From NCBI GenBank assembly GCA_016714785.1, contig JADKCC010000009.1, positions 1 through 64,000 on the forward strand: a DNA stretch of 64,000 bases. The letters run 5' to 3'. A model generated the notes under the pieces. It ran no database searches. It had not been told where the DNA came from and worked only from the letters and a program-made list of their open reading frames with translations. Of this stretch, positions 18,828-26,951 are shown piece after piece. This DNA comes from Saprospiraceae bacterium (lineage in GTDB: Bacteria > Bacteroidota > Bacteroidia > Chitinophagales > Saprospiraceae). The first letter of the stretch is position 1. Every line of letters begins with the position of its first letter. The position numbers and the translations under genes were made by a program.

Positions 18828-19751
18828 CTAAAAGCTATTACCATCCAACAACATCCTAATAGCTGCTATTTCTTTAAATTTCTCCCTTGCTTCACCCGCT
18901 GGTGTGCCATAATAAGTTTTATTGCTTTCAAGATCTTTTGACGCACCACTTTTGGCTAATAATACCACATTATCACCAATTTTAAGGTTTTGGGCTATAC
19001 CTACTTGCCCATATATTGTACAATTACTACCAATGATGGTCTTGCCTGCGATACCTGTTTGTGCAGCTATGAGACAGTTTTTACCTATAACAACGCCATG
19101 TCCCACGTGTATCTGGCAGTCCAATTTACTACCTGCGCCAATGATCGTTTCTCCCGATACACCACGATTGATGGTGCAACCTGCACCAATTTCTACATCA
19201 TTTTCTAAGATCACTTTGCCTCCTGAACGCCATTTATGGTATTGACCATTGATTTTTTTATAATAAAATGCATCCGTACCTATCAGTGCACCAGCTTGTA
19301 TGATGACATTATCCCCTATAATGGTCTGATCGCCTATGAAAGCACCTGATTGGACGTAACAATCTTTTCCAATGCTAACATCATGACCAATGTGTACACC
19401 GTGATCTATTTGTGTTCTTTCTCCTACGATGACATTTTCTCCTCGATCAGATGTGAGATATTTCATAGGTCTATTTTCCCAGACTATCTGATTATATACT
19501 GCGAATGGATCTTCTGTTATTAGCAATGCTTTTCCATCAGGACATGGTACATCCTTATTGATGATGATGATGGTAGCAGCTGATGTTAGAGATTTGGTAT
19601 AATATTTTTCTACATCTACAAAGGTAATATCACCAACTTTGACTTTGTGTATCTCGTTGATACCTGATGCAAACAATGATGAATCACCTTTTAAAGTTGT
19701 ATTATACTTGTGCGCAATCTCCGTAACTGCGATAGGTTGTGGAAAATTCAT
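18828..19751 (-). CDS. lpxD: LpxD-family UDP-3-O-acylglucosamine N-acyltransferase
   Basis: Hexapeptide-repeat acyltransferase that adds the second hydroxyacyl chain in lipid A synthesis. 307 residues, somewhat short for LpxD (about 340). An N-terminal uridine-binding-like domain (GDITFVDVEKYYTKSL) is followed by a left-handed beta helix with many [LIV]G-x4 turns from about residue 105 to 285. The likely catalytic histidine is in QIHVGHGVVIGKN, as in LpxD. Bacteroidota often carry two LpxD-like genes, so this may be the shorter paralogue. It lies 23 bases after a DUF3299-like gene and is probably cotranscribed with it. Confidence 0.82.
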   Translation of the reverse strand: MNFPQPIAVTEIAHKYNTTLKGDSSLFASGINEIHKVKVGDITFVDVEKYYTKSLTSAATIIIINKDVPCPDGKALLITEDPFAVYNQIVWENRPMKYLTSDRGENVIVGERTQIDHGVHIGHDVSIGKDCYVQSGAFIGDQTIIGDNVIIQAGALIGTDAFYYKKINGQYHKWRSGGKVILENDVEIGAGCTINRGVSGETIIGAGSKLDCQIHVGHGVVIGKNCLIAAQTGIAGKTIIGSNCTIYGQVGIAQNLKIGDNVVLLAKSGASKDLESNKTYYGTPAGEAREKFKEIAAIRMLLDGNSF

Positions 19752-19774
19752 GTCAATACTTTTATATAATATAT

Positions 19775-20224
19775 TTAGCTTTTTATCAATTTAGCACCAA
19801 CCAATTTGTACATTAGTCGGTTGATGTCTTTATCATTCAATACCAATTTACCCTTAATCGTAATGGCGTCTGCAGAGTATTTTATACCTTCGAGTGCTTC
19901 TACTTCCATGACTGTCTCTGGTCCTGCACCACCACAGAAAAAACACATGGAGTATGGAAATGCTGAAAAGATAAACTCCTTATGCGATTTATATCCTTCT
20001 ATAGGAATGATGTATCCTTTGATAGTAAGTTCTTTGCCTTCCAACGCTCTTACAGATTCACTAAATACAGGTTTATCTATTTTGAATCCCATGAGCTCAT
20101 CATATTCTTTTTTGTAACTGATTTTGGAAAGCGTTTTCCATACATTATCTTCTTTTGTGGCTGCTTGTCCACTCAGGATCGATGATGTCAATATTAAACA
20201 TGATAAAAAGATGATGAATTTCAT
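19775..20224 (-). CDS. Exported small protein with CFFCG-GAGPET motif (DUF3299-like), copy 2
   Basis: Periplasmic or lumenal protein of 149 residues with a cleavable signal peptide (about 1-20). The core holds GKELTIKGYIIPIEGYKSHK, then C94-FF-C97-GGAGPETVMEV, and an OB-like beta pattern. The fold and the GYIIPxE segment resemble DUF3299 proteins found beside zinc-responsive ABC transporters in Pseudomonas (PA4063-PA4066 type), though the cysteine motif differs from the classical DUF3299 signature. It is paralogous to the preceding gene, 17 bases upstream. The two cysteines could bind metal or heme, or form a disulfide; this is inference. Confidence 0.65.
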   Translation of the reverse strand: MKFIIFLSCLILTSSILSGQAATKEDNVWKTLSKISYKKEYDELMGFKIDKPVFSESVRALEGKELTIKGYIIPIEGYKSHKEFIFSAFPYSMCFFCGGAGPETVMEVEALEGIKYSADAITIKGKLVLNDKDINRLMYKLVGAKLIKS

Positions 20225-20241
20225 AAAATTGATTAAATAAA

Positions 20242-20700
20242 TTATAATTCAGAGATGATAGCGTTTTCAAGGGTATATAACAAAGTTGATGCATCCTTAG
20301 GATTGACCAATAATGTGCCTTTTACTTTTACTTTACGCTCGGTTATTTTTACTTTTTTATTTTCTTTCATAAATACTTGCATAGCCGTCTCTGGTCCAGC
20401 TTTGCCACAGAAAAAACAAGTACTTTGAGGAAATTTGCTTAACATAAAATGGCTTTGTGTCACCTGACCAGTTAGCGGTATTATGTAACCTTCTACCTCG
20501 ATGACAGTACCGTCTATTTTTTCTATGGCTGGAGATATCTTTGGTATCTTGGTTTCCATCAATAATTCAGGATCGTAGGTGGATTTAAAAGTTACCATAC
20601 CCAAAGTCATCCACAAATCTTTACCTTGTGTAAATGGTAACGCTGCTGAAAATAAAAATATCACTCCAGCTATACCTAATAAATTTATCTTTTGAATCAC
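20242..20700 (-). CDS. Exported small protein with CFFCG-KAGPET motif (DUF3299-like), copy 1
   Basis: 152 residues with an N-terminal hydrophobic signal or anchor (about 4-25). Same layout as its downstream paralogue: VIEVEGYIIPLTGQVTQSH, then C95-FF-C98-GKAGPETAMQV and a C-terminal strand region VKVKGTLLVNPKD. It lies 60 bases after the FtsX-type permease on the same strand, so permease, this gene and the next probably form one transcript. Function unknown; context suggests a metal-handling partner of the ABC transporter. Confidence 0.65.
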   Translation of the reverse strand: MIQKINLLGIAGVIFLFSAALPFTQGKDLWMTLGMVTFKSTYDPELLMETKIPKISPAIEKIDGTVIEVEGYIIPLTGQVTQSHFMLSKFPQSTCFFCGKAGPETAMQVFMKENKKVKITERKVKVKGTLLVNPKDASTLLYTLENAIISEL

Positions 20701-20760
20701 TAAACGCTTTATTTATATCTTAATAACGATGTAAATGAAATTTTGGTAACCTGTGTATGA

Positions 20761-22104
20761 CTATTTTTGTGATAAAGTTTTGTTAATATCTGTATTGGCT
20801 GCTTGTATTGCAGGAATTAGCGCAGCAAACAAGCCTAAAACTAACGATACTCCTAATACTATCCACTCATCCGTCAAAAATTTCCATCCCGTAAAACTAT
20901 ATCTGAAATCTGCTTTGAGATATTTTGCGATCACTTCCATACCCACATGACTTAATACCGTACCTATGACAAATCCTATCACAGCCAATATCAATCCTTC
21001 CAAGACAATCAACATAAAGACCTTTGATCTACCAGCACCTAGTACACGCATGATGGCCAATTCGTATTTCCTTTCTCTCATACTTTTAAATAGTGATATA
21101 AAGATACTTAATGCTGAAACAATTGCAATCAAAATAGCCAAACTCCTTAATGCATCCGTACCTACACCAATCATATTATAAAGGCGATTTATCTCAATAG
21201 CAGGAGATGCCGCTTGCATTTCAGTATTTTCATTTATATTTCTACCAAAATTGAGTGCCTGGAAGTTGGTTCGGTTTTTATATTGTATCAAAACCGAAGT
21301 AATCTCCTGGTCTTGATGATTTAGTAAATCAGCATTACTATTGTCATGAGCATGATCTGAGTGATCGTGTCCTGCATGTGCATCGTGATCGTGCGCGTCA
21401 TGATCATCATGTTCATGTGCATCATGTCCTTCAGCGGTGTGGTCGTGCGCTTCTTTATTTTCTTCTTCACTTTCTTCAGCTCCATGATCGTGTACTAACC
21501 AGATAGAAGCTGTATTGGTCAATATCAATTGGTCTAATACCGTACCGGTTCCTTCAAATATTCCTTTTACAACAAAAGAATGTTCATCATGAGCGTGGTC
21601 ATCATCATTAAACCCATGCGAACTTACAACTTTATCTCCCAATTTTAAACCTGTATCATCAGCCACAGCTCTTCCGATCGTAACTTCAAAATCTTTGACC
21701 CAAAGAGAACCTTCTTCTATTTTTCCACCATACATCTCAGGTAAATCATGGTTGGTACCCACAATGCGATACGACTTATAATTGTCACCCAATGATAGTG
21801 GGATAGCTTTTTTGATCAATGGATGGAGATCTTTTAGCAGTGGTGCTGCATTTTTGATCGGAATATTGCCAGTAGGGTTATCAATATGGTACATATTGCA
21901 TAAGATCATCTGAAGCGGACTACCTTTGGCACCTACCACGAGATCTATTTCAGCTAGATTTTTGTCAAATTTGTCTTTGAGTTGACTATTGAATAATAAC
22001 AAAAATGAAATCAAGCCTACACCCAACCCAAAGAGTATAATACTCATCAAAAGATTGAGTGGATTTTTAATAATATTTCGCCAAGCTATTTGTAATATAC
22101 TCAT
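20761..22104 (-). CDS. FtsX/MacB-type ABC permease with His-rich periplasmic loop
   Basis: Integral membrane permease of 447 residues. One N-terminal helix (about 18-38) is followed by a large extracytoplasmic domain (about 40-315) and three C-terminal helices (about 318-345, 370-395, 420-440), the MacB/FtsX layout. The periplasmic domain carries a strikingly His/Asp-rich stretch at about 205-264, with runs such as HDAHEHDDHDAHDHDAH, plus a shorter one at about 167-175. His-rich loops of this kind are typical of zinc or other divalent metal binding. The gene overlaps the ATPase upstream by four bases. Role in metal uptake or export is inference from this loop and the paired CFFCG proteins. 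Confidence 0.8.
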   Translation of the reverse strand: MSILQIAWRNIIKNPLNLLMSIILFGLGVGLISFLLLFNSQLKDKFDKNLAEIDLVVGAKGSPLQMILCNMYHIDNPTGNIPIKNAAPLLKDLHPLIKKAIPLSLGDNYKSYRIVGTNHDLPEMYGGKIEEGSLWVKDFEVTIGRAVADDTGLKLGDKVVSSHGFNDDDHAHDEHSFVVKGIFEGTGTVLDQLILTNTASIWLVHDHGAEESEEENKEAHDHTAEGHDAHEHDDHDAHDHDAHAGHDHSDHAHDNSNADLLNHQDQEITSVLIQYKNRTNFQALNFGRNINENTEMQAASPAIEINRLYNMIGVGTDALRSLAILIAIVSALSIFISLFKSMRERKYELAIMRVLGAGRSKVFMLIVLEGLILAVIGFVIGTVLSHVGMEVIAKYLKADFRYSFTGWKFLTDEWIVLGVSLVLGLFAALIPAIQAANTDINKTLSQK

Positions 22105-22735
22105 TTCGATTCCAGGATTACTTGGTTATTTATTTTATCTTTTAATCTAGTATCATGGGTGACTACGATCAGTGCAGAGCCCACTACTTTGGCCTGTTCT
22201 TGCAGCAATTTTAATACTTCATCACAGTTTACATCATCTAGTGCAGAAGTTGGTTCGTCCGCCAAAATGACTTTAGGTTGATTGATCAATGCTCTTGCAA
22301 TGGCCACTCTTTGTTTTTCACCTTGGCTAAGGTCGCGTACTGATTTGTCTGCTTTGTGCCCGATATTTAGTCTTTCCAATAGTGATTTCGCAGCGTTTCG
22401 GTCTGTTTTATTGCCTGCTAGGCTTTGCGCCAATATCACATTTTCGATGACGGAGAGTGCATCTACAAAGTGATTTTGCTGAAAAATAATCCCAATATTT
22501 TCCCGCGAAATATATCTGCTGCTGACCCTGATAACTCATCAATGGCCGTATTCTCAATGGAGACTTTTCCTTGCTGTGTAGTGAGAATGCCACCTAAAAG
22601 ATGTAATAATGTCGTCTTACCTACACCAGAAGTACCCAAAATGAGCAAAATATCATTGCCTGCACAATGTATATCTGGAAAAACGATTTCCGTTCCTCCA
22701 GCATATTTGTATTTTAAATTATTTGTCGAAATCAT
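22101..22735 (-). pseudogene. ABC transporter ATPase of His-rich permease, frameshifted
   Basis: Two frames join into one LolD/MacB-type ATPase of about 211 residues. The first part starts MISTNNLKYKYAGG and holds Walker A GTSGVGKTT. At FRGK the frame fails; in the next frame the text continues IGIIFQQNHFVDALSVIENV, then signature LSQGEKQRVAIARAL, Walker B VILADEPTSALDD and VVTHDTR. Restoring one A in the run at about 22499-22502 rejoins them. As the permease gene is intact, this could be a sequencing error; otherwise the transporter lacks a whole ATPase. Confidence 0.85.
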
Positions 22736-22754
22736 ATCACAAAGGTAGTGAATC

Positions 22755-22762
22755 CAAATATA
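22755..22762 (-). promoter_or_regulatory. -7 box for the metal-linked ABC operon
   Basis: Minus-strand TATATTTG (plus CAAATATA) matches TAnnTTTG, 20 bases before the ATPase start. A second possible box, TACCTTTG, lies at 22740-22747 but is very close to the ATG. Confidence 0.4.
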
Positions 22763-22842
22763 CAAAACGGTAAAATTAAGGTTATGTTTAGGATGGGTTT
22801 GTAATTACACGATTTTCTGGCCCTACAATAATATTTTATAGG

Positions 22843-22850
22843 TACTTTTG
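22843..22850 (+). promoter_or_regulatory. -7 box for flippase-like gene
   Basis: TACTTTTG matches TAnnTTTG. It lies 30 bases before the TTG start of the next gene and supports that start. Confidence 0.5.
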
Positions 22851-22879
22851 TCATTTTATGTAAATCTAACATCATAGGA

Positions 22880-23851
22880 TTGAAGAGATATTATAATGTG
22901 TTCAAAGTATTGACATTAATGATAATATTAGTGTTGATGTACTATCAACTTGTGCGAACTAATGGTAGAATGGCATTAAACGATATTTGGAATTCAGGTA
23001 TGTTTGATGGCAATTATTGGCTTCTTTTACTTTGTATAGTCCTAATGCCACTGAATTGGTTGTTGGAAAGCACTAAATGGCGATGGTTAATGTCGCCTCA
23101 CCTACAACTATCAAAACGATCTGCGCTTACCACAGTATTGGCAGGTGTTGCTGCGGGTATCATGACGCCGGCTAGACTTGGCGAATATGGTGGTAGATTG
23201 ATCACCACTGATCCAGATATGAAGACACAGGTAGTCTCAGCTACTTTATTGGGAAGTATAGCACAAAATCTTTGTAACATCGCTGTTGGATTAGGATTTA
23301 GTTATTTTTTTCTTAAAAATATTTTTGATGTTACTTATGGTCAAGGTTTAGCGTTTTCAGTAGTAGTAAGTATTCAGATAGTATGTTTGATATGGTTTTA
23401 TTATAATTTGCCAAAAGTAGCACATTTTTTAGAACGTTTTATTAAATCAAAAAATATCAATAAAGTAAACCGACAAATTAAGTCATTGGATCTATACTCA
23501 AAAGAATTATTACATAAAGTATTGGCAATTTCAGTATTGAGATATGGAATATATTTTAGTCAATACCTCCTTTTTATGTTATTTTTAGGTATTAAATTGG
23601 ACAAATTGACAATATTCAGCAACATTTCTGGCATATATCTGATACAGACAGGAATACCATTGCCTGGATTTTTAAGTATATTTGCTCGAGGCGAATTAGC
23701 TATTTTAGTTTGGTCGTCTGTAGGTATTGAAAGTATGACCGCATTAGTAGCAACTTTTGGACTTTGGCTTATAAATCTCATACTTCCTGCACTCATTGGT
23801 ATAGTAATTTTATTTAGAACCGATTTTAAAAAATATTTTACAAACACATGA
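22880..23851 (+). CDS. Lysylphosphatidylglycerol synthase TM-region / UPF0104 family protein
   Basis: Polytopic membrane protein of 323 residues with about eight hydrophobic segments. It matches the flippase-like membrane domain of MprF (LPG_synthase_TM), with the motif GVAAGIMTPARLGEYGGR in the first third and GIPLPGFLSIFARGELA near the C-terminus. No cytosolic aminoacyl-transferase domain is present, so this is a stand-alone membrane domain, possibly a lipid translocase. The start is TTG at 22880; no ATG fits the frame upstream. Overlaps the next gene by four bases. Confidence 0.8.
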   Translation: MKRYYNVFKVLTLMIILVLMYYQLVRTNGRMALNDIWNSGMFDGNYWLLLLCIVLMPLNWLLESTKWRWLMSPHLQLSKRSALTTVLAGVAAGIMTPARLGEYGGRLITTDPDMKTQVVSATLLGSIAQNLCNIAVGLGFSYFFLKNIFDVTYGQGLAFSVVVSIQIVCLIWFYYNLPKVAHFLERFIKSKNINKVNRQIKSLDLYSKELLHKVLAISVLRYGIYFSQYLLFMLFLGIKLDKLTIFSNISGIYLIQTGIPLPGFLSIFARGELAILVWSSVGIESMTALVATFGLWLINLILPALIGIVILFRTDFKKYFTNT

Positions 23852-24675
23852 CAAAAAGGTATATTTATAGTTTTACAGCATTGCTACTTGTAGTACTGAT
23901 GTCAGCATTTTCAGAGCATACCAAAAAAGTAGCTGTGGAGCAATGTAGCATAGAAAACAATAGTTTTGTAGGTGGCGAAAAACTTGTTTATAAGATGTAT
24001 TATAATTTGGGATTGCTTTGGATACCTGCTGGAGAAGTGACATTTTCCGTACATGAATCAAGGGATAATTATGAACTCAAAGCTATAGGGAAAACTTACA
24101 AAAGTTATGAAAGTATATTTAAAGTCAATGATTATTTTTATTCCAAAGTAGATAAAAAGACTTTACTGCCACAAAACTTTGTACGAATCGTAGAAGAAGG
24201 CAATTACAGACTCTATGACAGCATTAGTTTTGACCAAAAAAGAAATGTTGCAGTTACTTACCATGGCAAAACCAAGTCAGATACAAAACCACAAGTATAT
24301 AGGCTCAACAGCTGTATGCAAGATCTTATGTCTAATATTTATTTTATGCGTAACTTAGATATGGCAAACATGAAAAAAGGTGATCAAATAGGGACTCAGA
24401 TGTTTTTTGATAAAGCAGTATATCCGATACACATAGGATATGGAGGAAAAGAAACGAAAGATATCAAAGGTTTAGGAAATTTTCGCACATTAAAGTTGAT
24501 CCCAAATGTAGTAGAAGGAAAGGTATTTAAGAAAGGCGATCAAATATCTATATGGGTATCTGACGATAAAAATCGCATACCAATGATGATAGAATCACCC
24601 ATATCTGTGGGTTCGGTCAAAGCCGTACTTAAATCTCATTCCGGACTAAAATATAATTTTGACTCAAAAATATAA
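23848..24675 (+). CDS. DUF3108 domain-containing exported protein
   Basis: 275 residues with a signal peptide (about 1-22) and a beta-rich DUF3108 domain: FVGGEKLVYKMYYNLGLLWIPAGEV, later YRLNSCMQDLMSNIYFMRNLD and VWVSDDKNRIP-like end (ISIWVSDDKNRIPMMIES). The family is common in Bacteroidota and Proteobacteria and has no firm function. It sits in a three-gene run with a membrane protein before it and a DUF4230 gene after it. Confidence 0.85.
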   Translation: MTKRYIYSFTALLLVVLMSAFSEHTKKVAVEQCSIENNSFVGGEKLVYKMYYNLGLLWIPAGEVTFSVHESRDNYELKAIGKTYKSYESIFKVNDYFYSKVDKKTLLPQNFVRIVEEGNYRLYDSISFDQKRNVAVTYHGKTKSDTKPQVYRLNSCMQDLMSNIYFMRNLDMANMKKGDQIGTQMFFDKAVYPIHIGYGGKETKDIKGLGNFRTLKLIPNVVEGKVFKKGDQISIWVSDDKNRIPMMIESPISVGSVKAVLKSHSGLKYNFDSKI

Positions 24676-24690
24676 GGTAATCATTTAAGT

Positions 24691-25296
24691 ATGTTACAAT
24701 CATTTATAAAACAATATTTTGGCCTTTTTATCATTTTGATAATTTTAGGTTTGGGAACGTGGTATTACTTAAAAAATAATACTTTTGTATCCAATAAGGC
24801 TGAAAATACTACCATAATATTGGAGAAAATCAAAACAGTGACCAAACTCATCAGTGTAGAAGGTCAGTTTTCAGAATTGTATAGCTACAAAGAGTCTTAC
24901 GACTATGATTTTTTTAATTTGTTTTCGAAAAAGATAATTTTGCGTGTTACAGCAAAAGTTTCTGTGGGATATGATTTCGAGAAAGTAAATATCAGTATCG
25001 ATAGTTTGACCAGGACTGTTACACTCAATGAATTGCCCATAGCTGAGATACTTAGTATTGATCACGATATAGATTATTATGATATTACTGAAGGTACTTT
25101 TGCCTCATTCAAACCCGAAGAATACAATACTATACAGCGAAAAGCCAAAGAATTAATAGCTTCGAAAGCTAAAGGGACACCACTATTGGCAACTGCTGAA
25201 AAACAAAAAACTGAGTATATCAAAATGATGGAAATGGCACTAATGAGTGGTGGTTGGAAGCTAAAAGTGAATGATAAAATACCATTGAAGAATTGA
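24691..25296 (+). CDS. DUF4230 domain-containing membrane-anchored protein
   Basis: 201 residues. One N-terminal membrane helix (about 8-28) is followed by a DUF4230 domain: EKIKTVTKLISVEGQFSELY, RVTAKVSVGYDFEKVNI, and the C-terminal helix region around EMALMSGGWKLKV. Function of the family is not known. It is 15 bases after the DUF3108 gene on the same strand. Confidence 0.83.
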   Translation: MLQSFIKQYFGLFIILIILGLGTWYYLKNNTFVSNKAENTTIILEKIKTVTKLISVEGQFSELYSYKESYDYDFFNLFSKKIILRVTAKVSVGYDFEKVNISIDSLTRTVTLNELPIAEILSIDHDIDYYDITEGTFASFKPEEYNTIQRKAKELIASKAKGTPLLATAEKQKTEYIKMMEMALMSGGWKLKVNDKIPLKN

Positions 25297-25530
25297 TTAC
25301 AAAATCACAAATCTGTGGATATGGTTGCATCTTGTGAGTGAGAAAAGATAGCTGTATTTAACAATTACTCCATAACTTCTTAAAAAGGACTACACAATAC
25401 ACTATATATCAATATATTACCATAAATTATCAATATATTAATAGATGTATTATTTTTTCCATTTTTCAAAACTAGATTACATGTTTGCAATTTATACACC
25501 AAGCCAAACCTAGCATTCATTTAGAATAAC

Positions 25531-25538
25531 TATCTTTG
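25531..25538 (+). promoter_or_regulatory. -7 box for hisS-gatA
   Basis: TATCTTTG matches TAnnTTTG. It lies 43 bases before the hisS ATG. No good upstream TTG box at the usual distance. Confidence 0.6.
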
Positions 25539-25580
25539 CGCTCCATCTTTAACCAAAAAGGCAATACCAGTTAAAACAAT

Positions 25581-26951
25581 ATGTCAGCTAAACCATCTAT
25601 TCCGAAAGGTACAAGAGATTTTTTGCCCCAGCAAGTCATCAAACGTAAATATATATTCAATACCATTGAGTCGGTATTTAAGACTTATGGCTATTTGCCT
25701 ATTGAAACACCTACGATGGAAAACCTTTCCACGCTAACAGGTAAGTATGGTGAGGAGGGTGATAGATTACTCTTTAAAGTGCTTAATAATGGTGATTTTC
25801 TGGCAGATGTCAAAGCAGAAAACCTTGTAAACAAAGAATCTAATAAGGTCATCTCACAAATTTCAAAACGTGGCCTTCGATATGACTTGACGGTACCATT
25901 TGCAAGATTTGTCGTAATGAACCAAAATGAAATATCACTACCATTCAAAAGATATCAGATACAACAAGTCTGGCGTGCTGACCGTCCGCAGCGAGGTAGA
26001 TATCAAGAGTTCTATCAGTGCGATGTGGACGTAGTTGGTTCGGATTCCCTCATGTACGAAGCTGAGTTAGTCCAGATATATGCCGAAGTATTTAGAAAGT
26101 TGGGTATAAAAACTAAAATACTCATTAATAATAGAAAAATACTTTTTGGTCTAGCAGAAGCGGCAGGTATCACAGACAAATTTATGGAGATGACCATCGC
26201 CATCGACAAGCTCGACAAAATAGGAAAGGATGGTGTCATAAAGGAAATGTCGGATAGACATATCACTTCGTTACAAGCAGAAAAAGTATTACAACTTTTG
26301 AGCATTTCAGATTTGGCTAGTTTGAAACAAGCATTTTTGGGGCTGGATGAAGGGACCAAAGGTATAGAAGAAATTCAAACAGTTTTGGATTTTCTAGATG
26401 GAAGTATTCCCGAACTTACTTTTGACATTAGTCTCGCACGTGGACTCAATTATTACACCGGTTGTATCTTTGAAGTAAAGGTAGATACATCTGCTAGTGG
26501 TCACCCTGGTTTTGTAATGGGTAGCATCGGTGGTGGCGGCAGATATGACAACCTCACAGGCGTTTTTGGTCTGAATGGTGTCTCTGGTGTCGGCGTATCT
26601 TTCGGGGCAGAGCGGATATATGACGTGATGGAAGAGCTCAATCTTTTTCCGTCTGATGTGCAAAAAGACATCGAAGTATTGTTTGTAGCCTTGGACGAAG
26701 AAAGCCACAAATATGCATTTAAGCAGGTTTCTTCATTGCGTGAAGCAGGTATCGCATGTGATTTGTACCCAGAGCCAGCCAAAATGAAAAAACAAATGTC
26801 TTATGCCAATGCTCGAAATGTGCCTTATGTCGCCATCATAGGCGAGACAGAACGCCTAGAAGGCAAAGTCAGTCTTAAGAATATGATAACAGGTGAGCAA
26901 AAAGATGTGATATTGGAAGATTTGGCATACCACTTTACCAATAATAAATGA
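25581..26951 (+). CDS. hisS: Histidyl-tRNA synthetase
   Basis: Class II aminoacyl-tRNA synthetase charging tRNA-His; 456 residues. N-terminal PKGTRDFLPQQV, motif 2 region RYQIQQVWRADRPQRGRYQEFYQCDVD, histidine-binding LARGLNYYTGCIFEV, motif 3 region GSIGGGGRYDNLTG and GVGVSFGAERI, followed by an anticodon-binding domain (about 365-450). Complete in length and motifs. Overlaps gatA by four bases. Confidence 0.97.
   Translation: MSAKPSIPKGTRDFLPQQVIKRKYIFNTIESVFKTYGYLPIETPTMENLSTLTGKYGEEGDRLLFKVLNNGDFLADVKAENLVNKESNKVISQISKRGLRYDLTVPFARFVVMNQNEISLPFKRYQIQQVWRADRPQRGRYQEFYQCDVDVVGSDSLMYEAELVQIYAEVFRKLGIKTKILINNRKILFGLAEAAGITDKFMEMTIAIDKLDKIGKDGVIKEMSDRHITSLQAEKVLQLLSISDLASLKQAFLGLDEGTKGIEEIQTVLDFLDGSIPELTFDISLARGLNYYTGCIFEVKVDTSASGHPGFVMGSIGGGGRYDNLTGVFGLNGVSGVGVSFGAERIYDVMEELNLFPSDVQKDIEVLFVALDEESHKYAFKQVSSLREAGIACDLYPEPAKMKKQMSYANARNVPYVAIIGETERLEGKVSLKNMITGEQKDVILEDLAYHFTNNK

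Noticed and set aside
21340..21500. His-rich segment as an assembly artefact or microsatellite
   Set aside because: Codons for His, Asp, Ala and Gly vary through the stretch and the frame stays open on both sides, so it is a real protein feature.
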